A stretch of DNA of 64,000 bases, taken from positions 1 through 64,000 of the forward strand of contig JAJYZF010000008.1 of assembly GCA_021800165.1 (NCBI GenBank). Reading direction: 5' to 3'. This document shows, one piece after another, positions 39,691 to 47,948 of the stretch. This DNA comes from Planctomycetota bacterium. Lineage in GTDB: Bacteria; Planctomycetota; Phycisphaerae; WQYP01. Each line of letters starts with the position of its first letter. The stretch's first letter is position 1. Under the pieces are notes generated by a model. It was given only the letters and a program-made list of their open reading frames with translations, was not told the DNA's origin and did not search any database. The position numbers were made by a program, and so were the translations under genes.

Positions 39691-39995
39691 CGCACACGGC
39701 CTTCAGGTTTGGGGCCACAGGCCAAGGCTATGAGCTTGGCCTCCTTCTCCCCATCGAACATCGGCTCAATACCAGGCCGGACTTGTTTTTTCCGCTCCAA
39801 CGCCGCATCCAGGCCTTCCTCCACCAAACGCTCACGCAGCAACTCAACGGTGCGTACACTCACGCCAAACGCCTGCGCGGCGGCGGCATCCTTCATCTTC
39901 GCACCACCAGGAGATTCATCCACCGCCAGTCCCGAGAATTGAATAATTCTCGGGATTGGCATGGCGAATTCGATAGGCCGCCGCCCTGCCCACAC
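39591..39995 (-). CDS. IS630-type transposase, HTH domain (ORF A)
   Basis: KDAAAAQAFGVSVRTVELLRERLVEEGLDAALERKKQVRPG; ends in an A8 tract overlapping ORF B. Confidence 0.85.
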   Translation of the reverse strand: MWAGRRPIEFAMPIPRIIQFSGLAVDESPGGAKMKDAAAAQAFGVSVRTVELLRERLVEEGLDAALERKKQVRPGIEPMFDGEKEAKLIALACGPKPEGRVRWTLELLADRVVALNVVESCSPQTIMRVLKKTQ

Positions 39996-40283
39996 GCACC
40001 ACCTGTTCCAGCCGTTGACGCTCTTCCGAACCCAGATTCACCACATATTTCTTCACGGCGATCCTCCTTGATCGTATCGCAATTCATCCACGGACCACAC
40101 CAGCAAGTCCCATCCTTCCGACCATTATCGGCACCGCAACACCGTTACTCGTAGTTTTTGATGGAATGAGGCACTACCCTGCCCCAGCGCAGTGCGCCGC
40201 AGGCCGCGGCGGAAGAAACCTCCGGCGATGTCGAAGCCCTGGCCGCCCTGGCACCCTAACCCCGCTCCGAATTCTCCGGCAGC

Positions 40284-40500
40284 CTCTGTTTTGTGGTGCC
40301 GGTGGCCCCGCCTGCTATAGCCGCGGCGAACCCCAACCGCACGCCCGCACCAGCCCAGGGATTGTTGCCGTGGGCGTCAGTACCCCGTCCATCCTCAGCG
40401 TTTCTCTGCGTCCGGAGTTTATCCCGACGTTTATCGGGACGGTAAAAAATGGTCGTCATGCTTCCGACTCCCGTCTCCCGGGCCACAACCCGCGCCATTA
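40284..40500 (-). repeat. Diverged copy of the dispersed composite repeats
   Basis: 40284-40367 (minus) resembles 61702-61783; 40455-40500 (minus) GGCGCGGGTTGTGGCCCGGGAGACGGGAGTCGG resembles 4131-4180. Confidence 0.55.
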
Positions 40501-40621
40501 GCCCTTGCCATCACACCAACCATCCCGCGTTTATCGAATAACTCGGCGCGCGGTCTAATTTAGACATGCAATTCCATCGCCACAGGACAGTTGCGTGTGG
40601 CGGCTGAAATATGGATGATGA

Positions 40622-41488
40622 TTGCTGATGGTAACGCTTGCCGAAAGAATCTCGGAATCCAAACTTCGCCGATCCCGGCGATTGCGGGGATCCCCCTGCA
40701 CATTGGCGGCTCAGCATACCACCGCCGTAAAATCTGTTGATGGCGACAATTTTACGAGGTTCTACCCCCAAGGTAGCACAGGCATTCCTGCCTGTGAGAT
40801 TAAATATCCCGGCGCTGCGGCGCAGCCTCGCCCGTCGGCCTCGGCGGGATTTCGCCTAGTCAATGGTGCCGGTCGTCGGCTCAACATCAACGGTGCCAAC
40901 ACGTATCAGTTTGTGATGAGCAATCCGGTGGGGAACATGGACCCGTCAGGGTTTTACTTTGGCGCCGGCTCTGACCCGATCATCGTCGGGCGTGGCACCT
41001 GGATGAAGGCGAACCCGCCGGACGTGAGGCTCGCTCCCGGCCACACAGAGTGGTATCTCGCGGTACCCTTCAGGCAATACCGGAGCGTGGTGGCAACGAG
41101 GGGACTCAAGCCGGGTGGCAATTTTGCAGTAAGGATATTGAAACGTGTGCTCCGTAAGGTGCCATTCGTCGCAGAGACACGGGCTTGGGCCAAGGCGATT
41201 GAGACGGACCTGACCATCACCCACCTGCAGTGGCTTTTCCGCCTGAAGGCGACCTTTACGGTCCGATATTATTGGGACGTGTGCCGATCAAGGCCTGGCC
41301 TTGGAAACAAGGTGCCGCTCAACGGCGGGAGAATCGAACTGCAGGACCTGGGCGGGCAGTGGCAGGACAGTTGGCCGGGGCCAGGTAGCGTTGAGGGATT
41401 CCACCCAGTGGCACCGGGCTTAGGTGAATCCCAAGAGGAGGTCGCAAAATCCCTCCTAGACATCACGCAGGAGTTCCTCAAGAAGTGA
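40622..41488 (+). CDS. Orphan Rhs-type C-terminal fragment (Rhs core end plus variable putative toxin domain)
   Basis: INGANTYQFVMSNPVGNMDPSG is the conserved Rhs core terminus; following about 170 aa are unfamiliar; upstream Rhs core absent. Confidence 0.6.
   Translation: MLMVTLAERISESKLRRSRRLRGSPCTLAAQHTTAVKSVDGDNFTRFYPQGSTGIPACEIKYPGAAAQPRPSASAGFRLVNGAGRRLNINGANTYQFVMSNPVGNMDPSGFYFGAGSDPIIVGRGTWMKANPPDVRLAPGHTEWYLAVPFRQYRSVVATRGLKPGGNFAVRILKRVLRKVPFVAETRAWAKAIETDLTITHLQWLFRLKATFTVRYYWDVCRSRPGLGNKVPLNGGRIELQDLGGQWQDSWPGPGSVEGFHPVAPGLGESQEEVAKSLLDITQEFLKK
40773..40796 (+). repeat. REP-like palindrome with GTAG foot
   Basis: GTAG-CACAGGCA-TTCC-TGCCTGTG, perfect 8-bp stem. Confidence 0.75.
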
Positions 41489-42975
41489 AAGTGCGGCATC
41501 CAAGTGGAGTGGCCGTCGGCCAACAGCCGTCGCGCTTAAGGTCCCCAGCCCGGCTTGGCCGGAGGGGATCCGCATTCAGGCGGTCGCGGCTGGCTTTGGC
41601 TGCCTTTGCGGCCACAGTGATGGTGCAGCACGCCCAGGGTGAAAAGCAGCAATGGCGCGGCATGTGGCCTTGGGGCAGGCCGATCGCTTCCATCCGTGTG
41701 GTTGGCTTCGGCCGGCGGGCTGAGCTTACCGACCCTCATTCGCTCGCCTATATCGCTAGGGATATTCGGGCAGCACCGCAAAACTTTCACTTCGATAACG
41801 GGCCGCCGTGGACGGAATCGCGCGGTGACTACGAGGCTATTATTCACTTTGCGGGCGGCCCAACGATCCAGCGTGAGGTATACGCCAGGCGCTTTCCCCG
41901 GGCGATCTGTTTCGACTACCAGCCGCCCCCATGGTCGCCAGCCCCATTGGTACCATTGTACTCCCCAATGCCAAGAGATCTTCGGCGATTCTGGCATTTT
42001 CTTGTCACGCCCGGGGACCGCGGAACCCGTCGATTCGGCCCGCGGGTGGGGCCGGAACCAAGCCCCCGGCCCCCGCGGCCATTCAATGCGGGCTGGTGGC
42101 GAGGCACCGCGCCTCCGTCCTTTATTCTTGGCCTGCCCGGATCAGCCTTTACGTGGGCGCGCCCAGTTGGCTCGGTCCGGCTGGCTGATCCGGCAAGCAT
42201 TGCCTATATCCAAGGCTCGGCAGGCTTTTTGCCCAGCAAATGCGCGCTGCCGGTTAACACGCGGTGGCACCACCTGGCCTTTGATGCCGCCAGAAAAAAG
42301 CTGTCCTATTCGCTCCCGGCTGGGGTGTGCCGCTTTCCGCGGATGCTCGTCATCGCTTGGGGAAATAGCCACCGTTTCGTCTGCCCTCTCTACGGGCCGC
42401 TGCCTAGCCCATTGCATTCCCTGTACGAGAAACTCTTAGCCAAGAAGGGTGGAAGAACCTCCGAGCCAATGGGCGCTGGCCGCCCTAAAGGCTTCGACCC
42501 GCACCGTCTCGGTGGGACATACCGCAACATCGTTCGGATCGGCTTTGTTAGTCGCGGCAGCCGCACCGTGATGCTCTCCGACCCTGCCTCTTTGGCCTAT
42601 CTGCAGGCGGTGCAGAGATATTTTCCGTGGGGATATGACCGGAGGAATTCCGCGCGTATTTGGGCGGCGGTGATGATGCTGACCGATGCTAAGGGCAAGC
42701 TTCCGCAACTGCAGTGGGTGGTAGCGCAACGCTACCCGCGAGAACTTATTTTCACGGTGGACCGTGGCGGTTACCGGGCGGATTTTACCGAGGGTCCCCA
42801 GATACGTTGCCCGCTCTACAGCCCCCTGCCGCCGCCCCTCTACAGGGTCTACCATAGGCTGTTGCAATCGGGTGGGCGAAAGGCGGCATCCACTCGTTCC
42901 ACTCGCGGGGCTGGAAATGGCCGATTTTCGCGGGCGTCGCACAACCAATACATGTGTCACCAATTGTCACATTGA
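41485..42975 (+). CDS. Putative exported protein with three internal repeats, coupled to the Rhs fragment
   Basis: GTG start overlaps the upstream TGA (GTGA); three repeats of the (V/I)R(V/L)...L(T/A/S)DP.S(L/I)AY(I/L)...P(L/V)YSP(L/M)P type. Confidence 0.55.
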   Translation: MKVRHPSGVAVGQQPSRLRSPARLGRRGSAFRRSRLALAAFAATVMVQHAQGEKQQWRGMWPWGRPIASIRVVGFGRRAELTDPHSLAYIARDIRAAPQNFHFDNGPPWTESRGDYEAIIHFAGGPTIQREVYARRFPRAICFDYQPPPWSPAPLVPLYSPMPRDLRRFWHFLVTPGDRGTRRFGPRVGPEPSPRPPRPFNAGWWRGTAPPSFILGLPGSAFTWARPVGSVRLADPASIAYIQGSAGFLPSKCALPVNTRWHHLAFDAARKKLSYSLPAGVCRFPRMLVIAWGNSHRFVCPLYGPLPSPLHSLYEKLLAKKGGRTSEPMGAGRPKGFDPHRLGGTYRNIVRIGFVSRGSRTVMLSDPASLAYLQAVQRYFPWGYDRRNSARIWAAVMMLTDAKGKLPQLQWVVAQRYPRELIFTVDRGGYRADFTEGPQIRCPLYSPLPPPLYRVYHRLLQSGGRKAASTRSTRGAGNGRFSRASHNQYMCHQLSH

Positions 42976-43379
42976 GCACATCTTCCAGTATGCTTTATAT
43001 AGTACGGACAGCCCACCTAGGGAAACACCCATAAATACTCCAACAAACCCCGCCCGCGCATCGTTGCCTCCATAGCCGACTGGTCGTGGCAGAGCGCAAA
43101 TGATACCAAGAAAACGCAAAACGATTCACCCAGCCGCAGATGTTCTCCGCGGCACCGATTTTAACCACCCGCGTCAATCTGTCGTCGGGCCCGCGGCATC
43201 GCGCCCCATTCCACTATCGCACCGCCTGCGCCGCGGAGCCTGCCACCCGCGCATGTCGAGTACATTTTATGCCCCGCAAAACCGCGCGGACAGAGGCCTG
43301 AGGTCCGTTTGGCAGCGCGGGGTTTGTGCTTTTTTTTCCAAACCAGCAGCAAGCCGTGGGGCAGGGCCGGTAGAATGGC

Positions 43380-43856
43380 TCAGAGTCTACGTTGGAGTCG
43401 GTGCAAGAGCCTTAGCAGCCGGGCCCGATTGTAGCGCTGGGCCAAAATGCACGGCACATTGGCGGACAAAGCATAAACGATAACAAGCAGATTTCCCCAC
43501 CAGGGATTCCAGAGAAAAAAAACAGGTGTGGCCAGAATCGCGCACACATGGCATATTTCGCCGCGGCGTGTCTCCGCGATAAATCGGCAAAGATATGCCG
43601 GAGTTTCCGTGACGAGAGTTTGTTTTCCGAACCCACCGGCAAACCAGCTCGCCCCATCGGGCAATAACCCTTTCCATCGCTTGACCCCGAGAAATCGCTG
43701 GTAGAAGCGCCCACTCTCTTCCCAGGTGTGCAGAGGCGCAGACCTGAACCAACGCAGCGGCAACCGCAGGAAGACCCAGGCCAGTGCGAGTTGCACAATC
43801 AGCCAGCCGCCAACATTGAGCATGATGATCCAGAGCGGGGGGAGTTCAATCGGCAT
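43380..43856 (-). CDS. crtO: CrtO-like glycosyl-4,4'-diaponeurosporenoate acyltransferase
   Basis: MPIELPPLWIIMLNVGGWLIVQL...GFAGGFGKQ-type segment, AETRRGEICHVCAI, NLLVIVYALSANVPCILAQRYNRARLLRLL; adjacent to crtQ. Confidence 0.75.
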   Translation of the reverse strand: MPIELPPLWIIMLNVGGWLIVQLALAWVFLRLPLRWFRSAPLHTWEESGRFYQRFLGVKRWKGLLPDGASWFAGGFGKQTLVTETPAYLCRFIAETRRGEICHVCAILATPVFFLWNPWWGNLLVIVYALSANVPCILAQRYNRARLLRLLHRLQRRL

Positions 43857-44931
43857 GAATTTTCCGCCCTTTCCACGAAACCGTTTTACCGGACCGCAGC
43901 ACCGCCCATGCGAACACCAGGAAATAGAAGACCAGCGGTATTGGAAAGAGGAGCGCGGTGTACCAGTAAAAAGCGCCGATGCGGTGCCATAGCACGTATA
44001 GCTGCGCGGCAAACAGGAGGTAGATTGCACAGCCAAGCCATCCTGTGGCCAACAAGAACGGACCCAGCAGCAGCCCGCCCATCCATACGACAATGAGCAC
44101 CATGATCAACCACGGCGTTTGGGCCGCTCCCGAAGCGAAGCCCTTGGTCCACCCGGCAATCATGCCCTGTGGCCCGTCCGGGTACATTTGCAAGGCGCAC
44201 AGGCCCTGGCCAACGACGCACTGCATGGGTATGCCCGCCTGACGAAATCGTTCCGCCAGGTAAAAGTTCTCCAGTATCCTGCCCTTGACGGACTCATGTC
44301 CGTGGACTTTCTCATAATCTTCCCGCCGCACCAGCAGCACCTGGCCGAAAAGGCCGCGTGGCTGGCCACCCCACAACACAAACGCTCCGGTCCCGCCAGC
44401 CATGACCAAGTTGAAGAATGCCGAAAGTTGTTCGTAGGGTCTTTGTACGGCGTGGTAAGGACCGACGGACAAGACCCCTTCGACATAGCTGGCCAGCAAC
44501 AGTTGAAGTCCCTGGGGTTCAAACCAGGTGTCCGCATCCAGGAAAAGGAACATATCTCCGGCAGCCAATCCCGCGCCTTGCCGACAGGCCCAGGTTTTGC
44601 CGCGCCAGCCTTCGGGCAGAGGCTGCGATGCCAGCACCTTGGCTCCCCACTCTTGGGCTACTTCGGCCGTGCGGTCGGTGGAATGATCATCGACCACGAT
44701 GATTTCGCGGGGCCGGACGCTTTGCCCAGCCAGCGAGCCAAGCAACCGGGGCAGTGTCTTCTCTTCGTTGCGTGCTGGAATAATCAGCGAAAGCGCCGTG
44801 GTGTCAACACGTTGTTGCGCTTGGTCGGGCATCGGCGCAGCGGCGTGGCGCAACAGGATTCGGCCCAGCACAGCGAAGCCCGCCAGCCAGCCCGCCAAAG
44901 CCATAGACAAAAGGATCAGGGTTGGTCCCAT
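43846..44931 (-). CDS. crtQ: Family 2 glycosyltransferase, CrtQ-like
   Basis: LSLIIPARNEEKTLPRLLGSLAGQSVRPREIIVVDDHSTDRTAEVA, FLDADTWFEPQGL; in carotenoid cluster. Confidence 0.8.
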   Translation of the reverse strand: MGPTLILLSMALAGWLAGFAVLGRILLRHAAAPMPDQAQQRVDTTALSLIIPARNEEKTLPRLLGSLAGQSVRPREIIVVDDHSTDRTAEVAQEWGAKVLASQPLPEGWRGKTWACRQGAGLAAGDMFLFLDADTWFEPQGLQLLLASYVEGVLSVGPYHAVQRPYEQLSAFFNLVMAGGTGAFVLWGGQPRGLFGQVLLVRREDYEKVHGHESVKGRILENFYLAERFRQAGIPMQCVVGQGLCALQMYPDGPQGMIAGWTKGFASGAAQTPWLIMVLIVVWMGGLLLGPFLLATGWLGCAIYLLFAAQLYVLWHRIGAFYWYTALLFPIPLVFYFLVFAWAVLRSGKTVSWKGRKIHAD

Positions 44932-46439
44932 GCCACCACCTTCCGCGCAACATTGATGCCGCAGAGCACCACCATGGGCATACCGCCGCCCGGGTTCACC
45001 GATCCACCCACAAAAAAAAGATTCGGATAGCGGGTGCTCTGTTTGGGGGCTTTGAAGGCCAGATTCTTGAAGCGGTCAGCCACAACGCCGTAGATCGAGC
45101 CTTTATTGGAGTAATACATTTGGCGGATATCCGGCGGCGTCAAGCAATGCTCAACGACAACGTGTTTTCTCAGATCCCGCAGCCCCATACGTTCCAGTTT
45201 CACCAGCACGCATTCCTTGAATGCCATATAATCATCATGAGTCAACGGATGAGCATCATCAATGTAAGGAATGTGTGGCAGGATCTTCAGGCAATCGCAC
45301 CCCGGCGGAGCCACGGTAGGATCGGTTCTGGATGCGGCAACGAGGTAGATTGTGGGGTCCGGCGGCAACCGGTGCTGGCGAAACACCGCGTCAAAATGTT
45401 CCCGCTGGTTGTTGGAGAAAAAGAAATTGTGGTGCGCTAACTGCGGATATTGAATATCCAGCCCCAAGTCCAACACCAGACCGGAGCAGGAAGGCTCAAA
45501 CCGCGACAGATCCTGCAGGAACTTCTCATCTTCAGCCAGCAGGTTTTCGTAGGCCGGGATGACCTCCATATTCGATACAACGATGTCGGCAGCGTGAAAC
45601 CGCCCTCCAACCGTGATCCCCGTCACGCGACTGGCCTCTTTGGAAATTGCCGTCACTTCGCTGTTCAGGAACACCTGTACACCCAACTCCTCAAGCAATG
45701 CCTGGAGCGCACCGGCAATCTTGTATAGACCACCATCGACATACCACAGATCGTAGCGGAATTGGATGGTGGCCAGAGAGTTCATGAACGCCGGCGCCCG
45801 GTAAGCTGAAGAACCCACGTATTTGATGAAGTAGTCAAAGGCATCGCGCATATAACGGGTCCGCAAATACCGCTTCACGCCTCCGTGCATGGTCCGAAAC
45901 AGGTCAAACTGCGGGAACTTCCACAGTCCGTAAAACTTCCCAAACTCTCCGGAGGTGTCCAGGCCCTGCTCGAAGTAACCCGCATTGATCAGGTCAAAAA
46001 GCCGCGCCGAGTAGGCCAGGAACTGCTGCACACGGCGGGGATCTTCGCCGACCTTGCGTGCTTCCTCGGCCATACGTTCGGGTTCAGGATAAAGGTCCAG
46101 AACGGTGCCGTCCTCAAAAAAGTTGCGCCAGTGCGGCCGCAACGCACGGAGGGCAATGAAGTCCTCGAGCTTCTTTCCTGAGCGCTCGAACAACCGGGCG
46201 AACACGTACGGCAAGGTGAGAATGGAGGGGCCTAGATCAAAAGTGTACCCACCTTCCCGGTGCAGGTTGAGCTTACCCCCAAGGTGGGCATTTTTTTCAA
46301 AAATCGTGACGGCATAACCTTCCTGGGCCAGGGAAATGGCCGCAGCCAGACCGCCCAGACCAGCGCCGATGACCAGAACCTTTCTTCGCATCGCTGCGGC
46401 TCCTGCCTTACCCCGCGCCGGCACGTTTGTTGCCGCCAT
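44916..46439 (-). CDS. Phytoene-desaturase-family protein (CrtP/CrtN-like)
   Basis: KVLVIGAGLGGLAAAISLAQEGYAVTIFEKNAHLGGKLNLHREGGYTFDLGPSILTLP; C-term NLFFVGGSVNPGGGMPMVVLCGINVARKV. Confidence 0.88.
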   Translation of the reverse strand: MAATNVPARGKAGAAAMRRKVLVIGAGLGGLAAAISLAQEGYAVTIFEKNAHLGGKLNLHREGGYTFDLGPSILTLPYVFARLFERSGKKLEDFIALRALRPHWRNFFEDGTVLDLYPEPERMAEEARKVGEDPRRVQQFLAYSARLFDLINAGYFEQGLDTSGEFGKFYGLWKFPQFDLFRTMHGGVKRYLRTRYMRDAFDYFIKYVGSSAYRAPAFMNSLATIQFRYDLWYVDGGLYKIAGALQALLEELGVQVFLNSEVTAISKEASRVTGITVGGRFHAADIVVSNMEVIPAYENLLAEDEKFLQDLSRFEPSCSGLVLDLGLDIQYPQLAHHNFFFSNNQREHFDAVFRQHRLPPDPTIYLVAASRTDPTVAPPGCDCLKILPHIPYIDDAHPLTHDDYMAFKECVLVKLERMGLRDLRKHVVVEHCLTPPDIRQMYYSNKGSIYGVVADRFKNLAFKAPKQSTRYPNLFFVGGSVNPGGGMPMVVLCGINVARKVVAWDQP

Positions 46440-46485
46440 TGAACGCCCCCTGGTGAGCTGCCTTGAGCCTTTTACAGGCCAACAC

Positions 46486-46514
46486 TTGACACACCCCTGC
46501 GGGCCCAGTGATAC
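46486..46514 (+). promoter_or_regulatory. Candidate sigma70-type promoter for the AldH gene
   Basis: TTGACA (46486-46491), 17-bp spacer, TGATAC (46509-46514); ATG at 46530. Confidence 0.45.
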
Positions 46515-46529
46515 TTTAACGCAAGGATC

Positions 46530-47912
46530 ATGGATTTCAAAACGGTCATCTCTGGCCAGCGTACGTATTTTCAAACCGGCGTCACCCGTCCGGTAGAATT
46601 CCGTCGGGCGCAACTGCGCAAGTTGCTCCTGGCCCTGGAATCCTTTGAGCCTGCTCTGCTTGGCGCTTTGCACCAGGACCTGGGCAAGTCAGCATGCGAA
46701 GCCTACGCCAGCGAATTAGGCTTGGTGCAGGGCGAGATCCGCCACGCGATCCGCCACCTGCGTGCGTGGGCCAAACCGCAAGCCCGCCGCACCCCACTGT
46801 TGCTATGGCCGGCACGCAGTTTTATCCGTCCCGATCCTTATGGAGTCGCGTTGATCATGGGACCGTGGAACTACCCGGTGCAGTTGTTGCTGTTACCCCT
46901 CGTCGGGGCCATGGCTGCGGGCAACTGCGCTGTGCTCAAGGCGTCCGAGTCAGCGCCGCACACCTCGGCGGTGCTGGCACGGCTCTGCGACGCGACCTTC
47001 GCCAAGGAATATATCACCGTGGTCGAAGGCCGGCGCGACGTTGCCGAAGCCCTCCTGCGGCTGAACTTCGATACCATCTTCTTCACCGGCAGTACCAACG
47101 TGGGCCGCATCGTGCTGGCCAAAGCCGCAGAAGAACTCATTCCGGTCACACTTGAGCTTGGCGGCAAGTGCCCATGCCTGGTTTGTGCCGACGCTCCCCT
47201 GGCTACCGCCGCCCGCCGCATCGCATGGGGGAAGTTCCTCAATGCCGGCCAGACCTGCGTGGCACCGGACTATGTTTTGGTAGATCGTCGCGTTGCGGCA
47301 GACTTCACGGCCTCACTTATCGAGGCGATCCGTAGCTTCTATGGCGACGAGCCGCGGCCCAGTCTAGACTACAGTCGCATCATCAACCGGCAGCATCTGG
47401 ACCGCCTGCGAGGATATCTCGGCAGCGGGCGGATTGCTTGTGGCGGCCAATACGATGTTGATAGCTTGTTCATGGCCCCGACGGTACTAACCGATGTACC
47501 GGTCGACGCACCAGTGATGCAGGACGAAATTTTCGGCCCCATTCTCCCTGTGCTGGAGGTTGCCAGCATCGAGGAGGCCCTGACCTTTCTTCGTCATCGA
47601 CCAGCGCCCTTGGCCCTGTATTTATTTACCCGTGATCGCGCCACCGAGCACCGCGTGCTCATGGAAACGCGTTCCGGCGGTGTGGCGATCAATGACACCG
47701 TTTCTCATATCATCGGCCCCCATCTGCCGTTTGGCGGTCTGGGCAAAAGTGGCATGGGCGCTTATCATGGCCAAGCGACGTTCGACTGTTTTTCACACCA
47801 ACGTTCGGTGTTACGCCGTTCGTTGGCCTTGGATCCGAAGATGCGCTATCCACCCCAGCGGCTCACAATTACGGCGTTGAAACGCATCTATCGCGTTCTG
47901 CTGGGGCGTTGA
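46530..47912 (+). CDS. Aldehyde dehydrogenase, likely carotenoid-aldehyde (AldH/CrtNc-like)
   Basis: GPWNYPVQLLLLPLVGAMAAGNCAVLKASE, FFTGSTNVGRIVL, LELGGKCPCLV, NAGQTCVAPDYVL; located inside carotenoid cluster. Confidence 0.85.
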   Translation: MDFKTVISGQRTYFQTGVTRPVEFRRAQLRKLLLALESFEPALLGALHQDLGKSACEAYASELGLVQGEIRHAIRHLRAWAKPQARRTPLLLWPARSFIRPDPYGVALIMGPWNYPVQLLLLPLVGAMAAGNCAVLKASESAPHTSAVLARLCDATFAKEYITVVEGRRDVAEALLRLNFDTIFFTGSTNVGRIVLAKAAEELIPVTLELGGKCPCLVCADAPLATAARRIAWGKFLNAGQTCVAPDYVLVDRRVAADFTASLIEAIRSFYGDEPRPSLDYSRIINRQHLDRLRGYLGSGRIACGGQYDVDSLFMAPTVLTDVPVDAPVMQDEIFGPILPVLEVASIEEALTFLRHRPAPLALYLFTRDRATEHRVLMETRSGGVAINDTVSHIIGPHLPFGGLGKSGMGAYHGQATFDCFSHQRSVLRRSLALDPKMRYPPQRLTITALKRIYRVLLGR

Positions 47913-47948
47913 CCAGCGATTCCCGGCAGTTTACCCACGAGGAGTTTC

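Larger units (their letters stand above)
38892..40176 (-). mobile_element. IS630-family-like insertion sequence with TIRs and TA target duplication
   Basis: TA-GTGCCTCATTCCAT at 38892 and ATGGAATGAGGCAC-TA ending 40176; two overlapping transposase ORFs. Confidence 0.9.
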
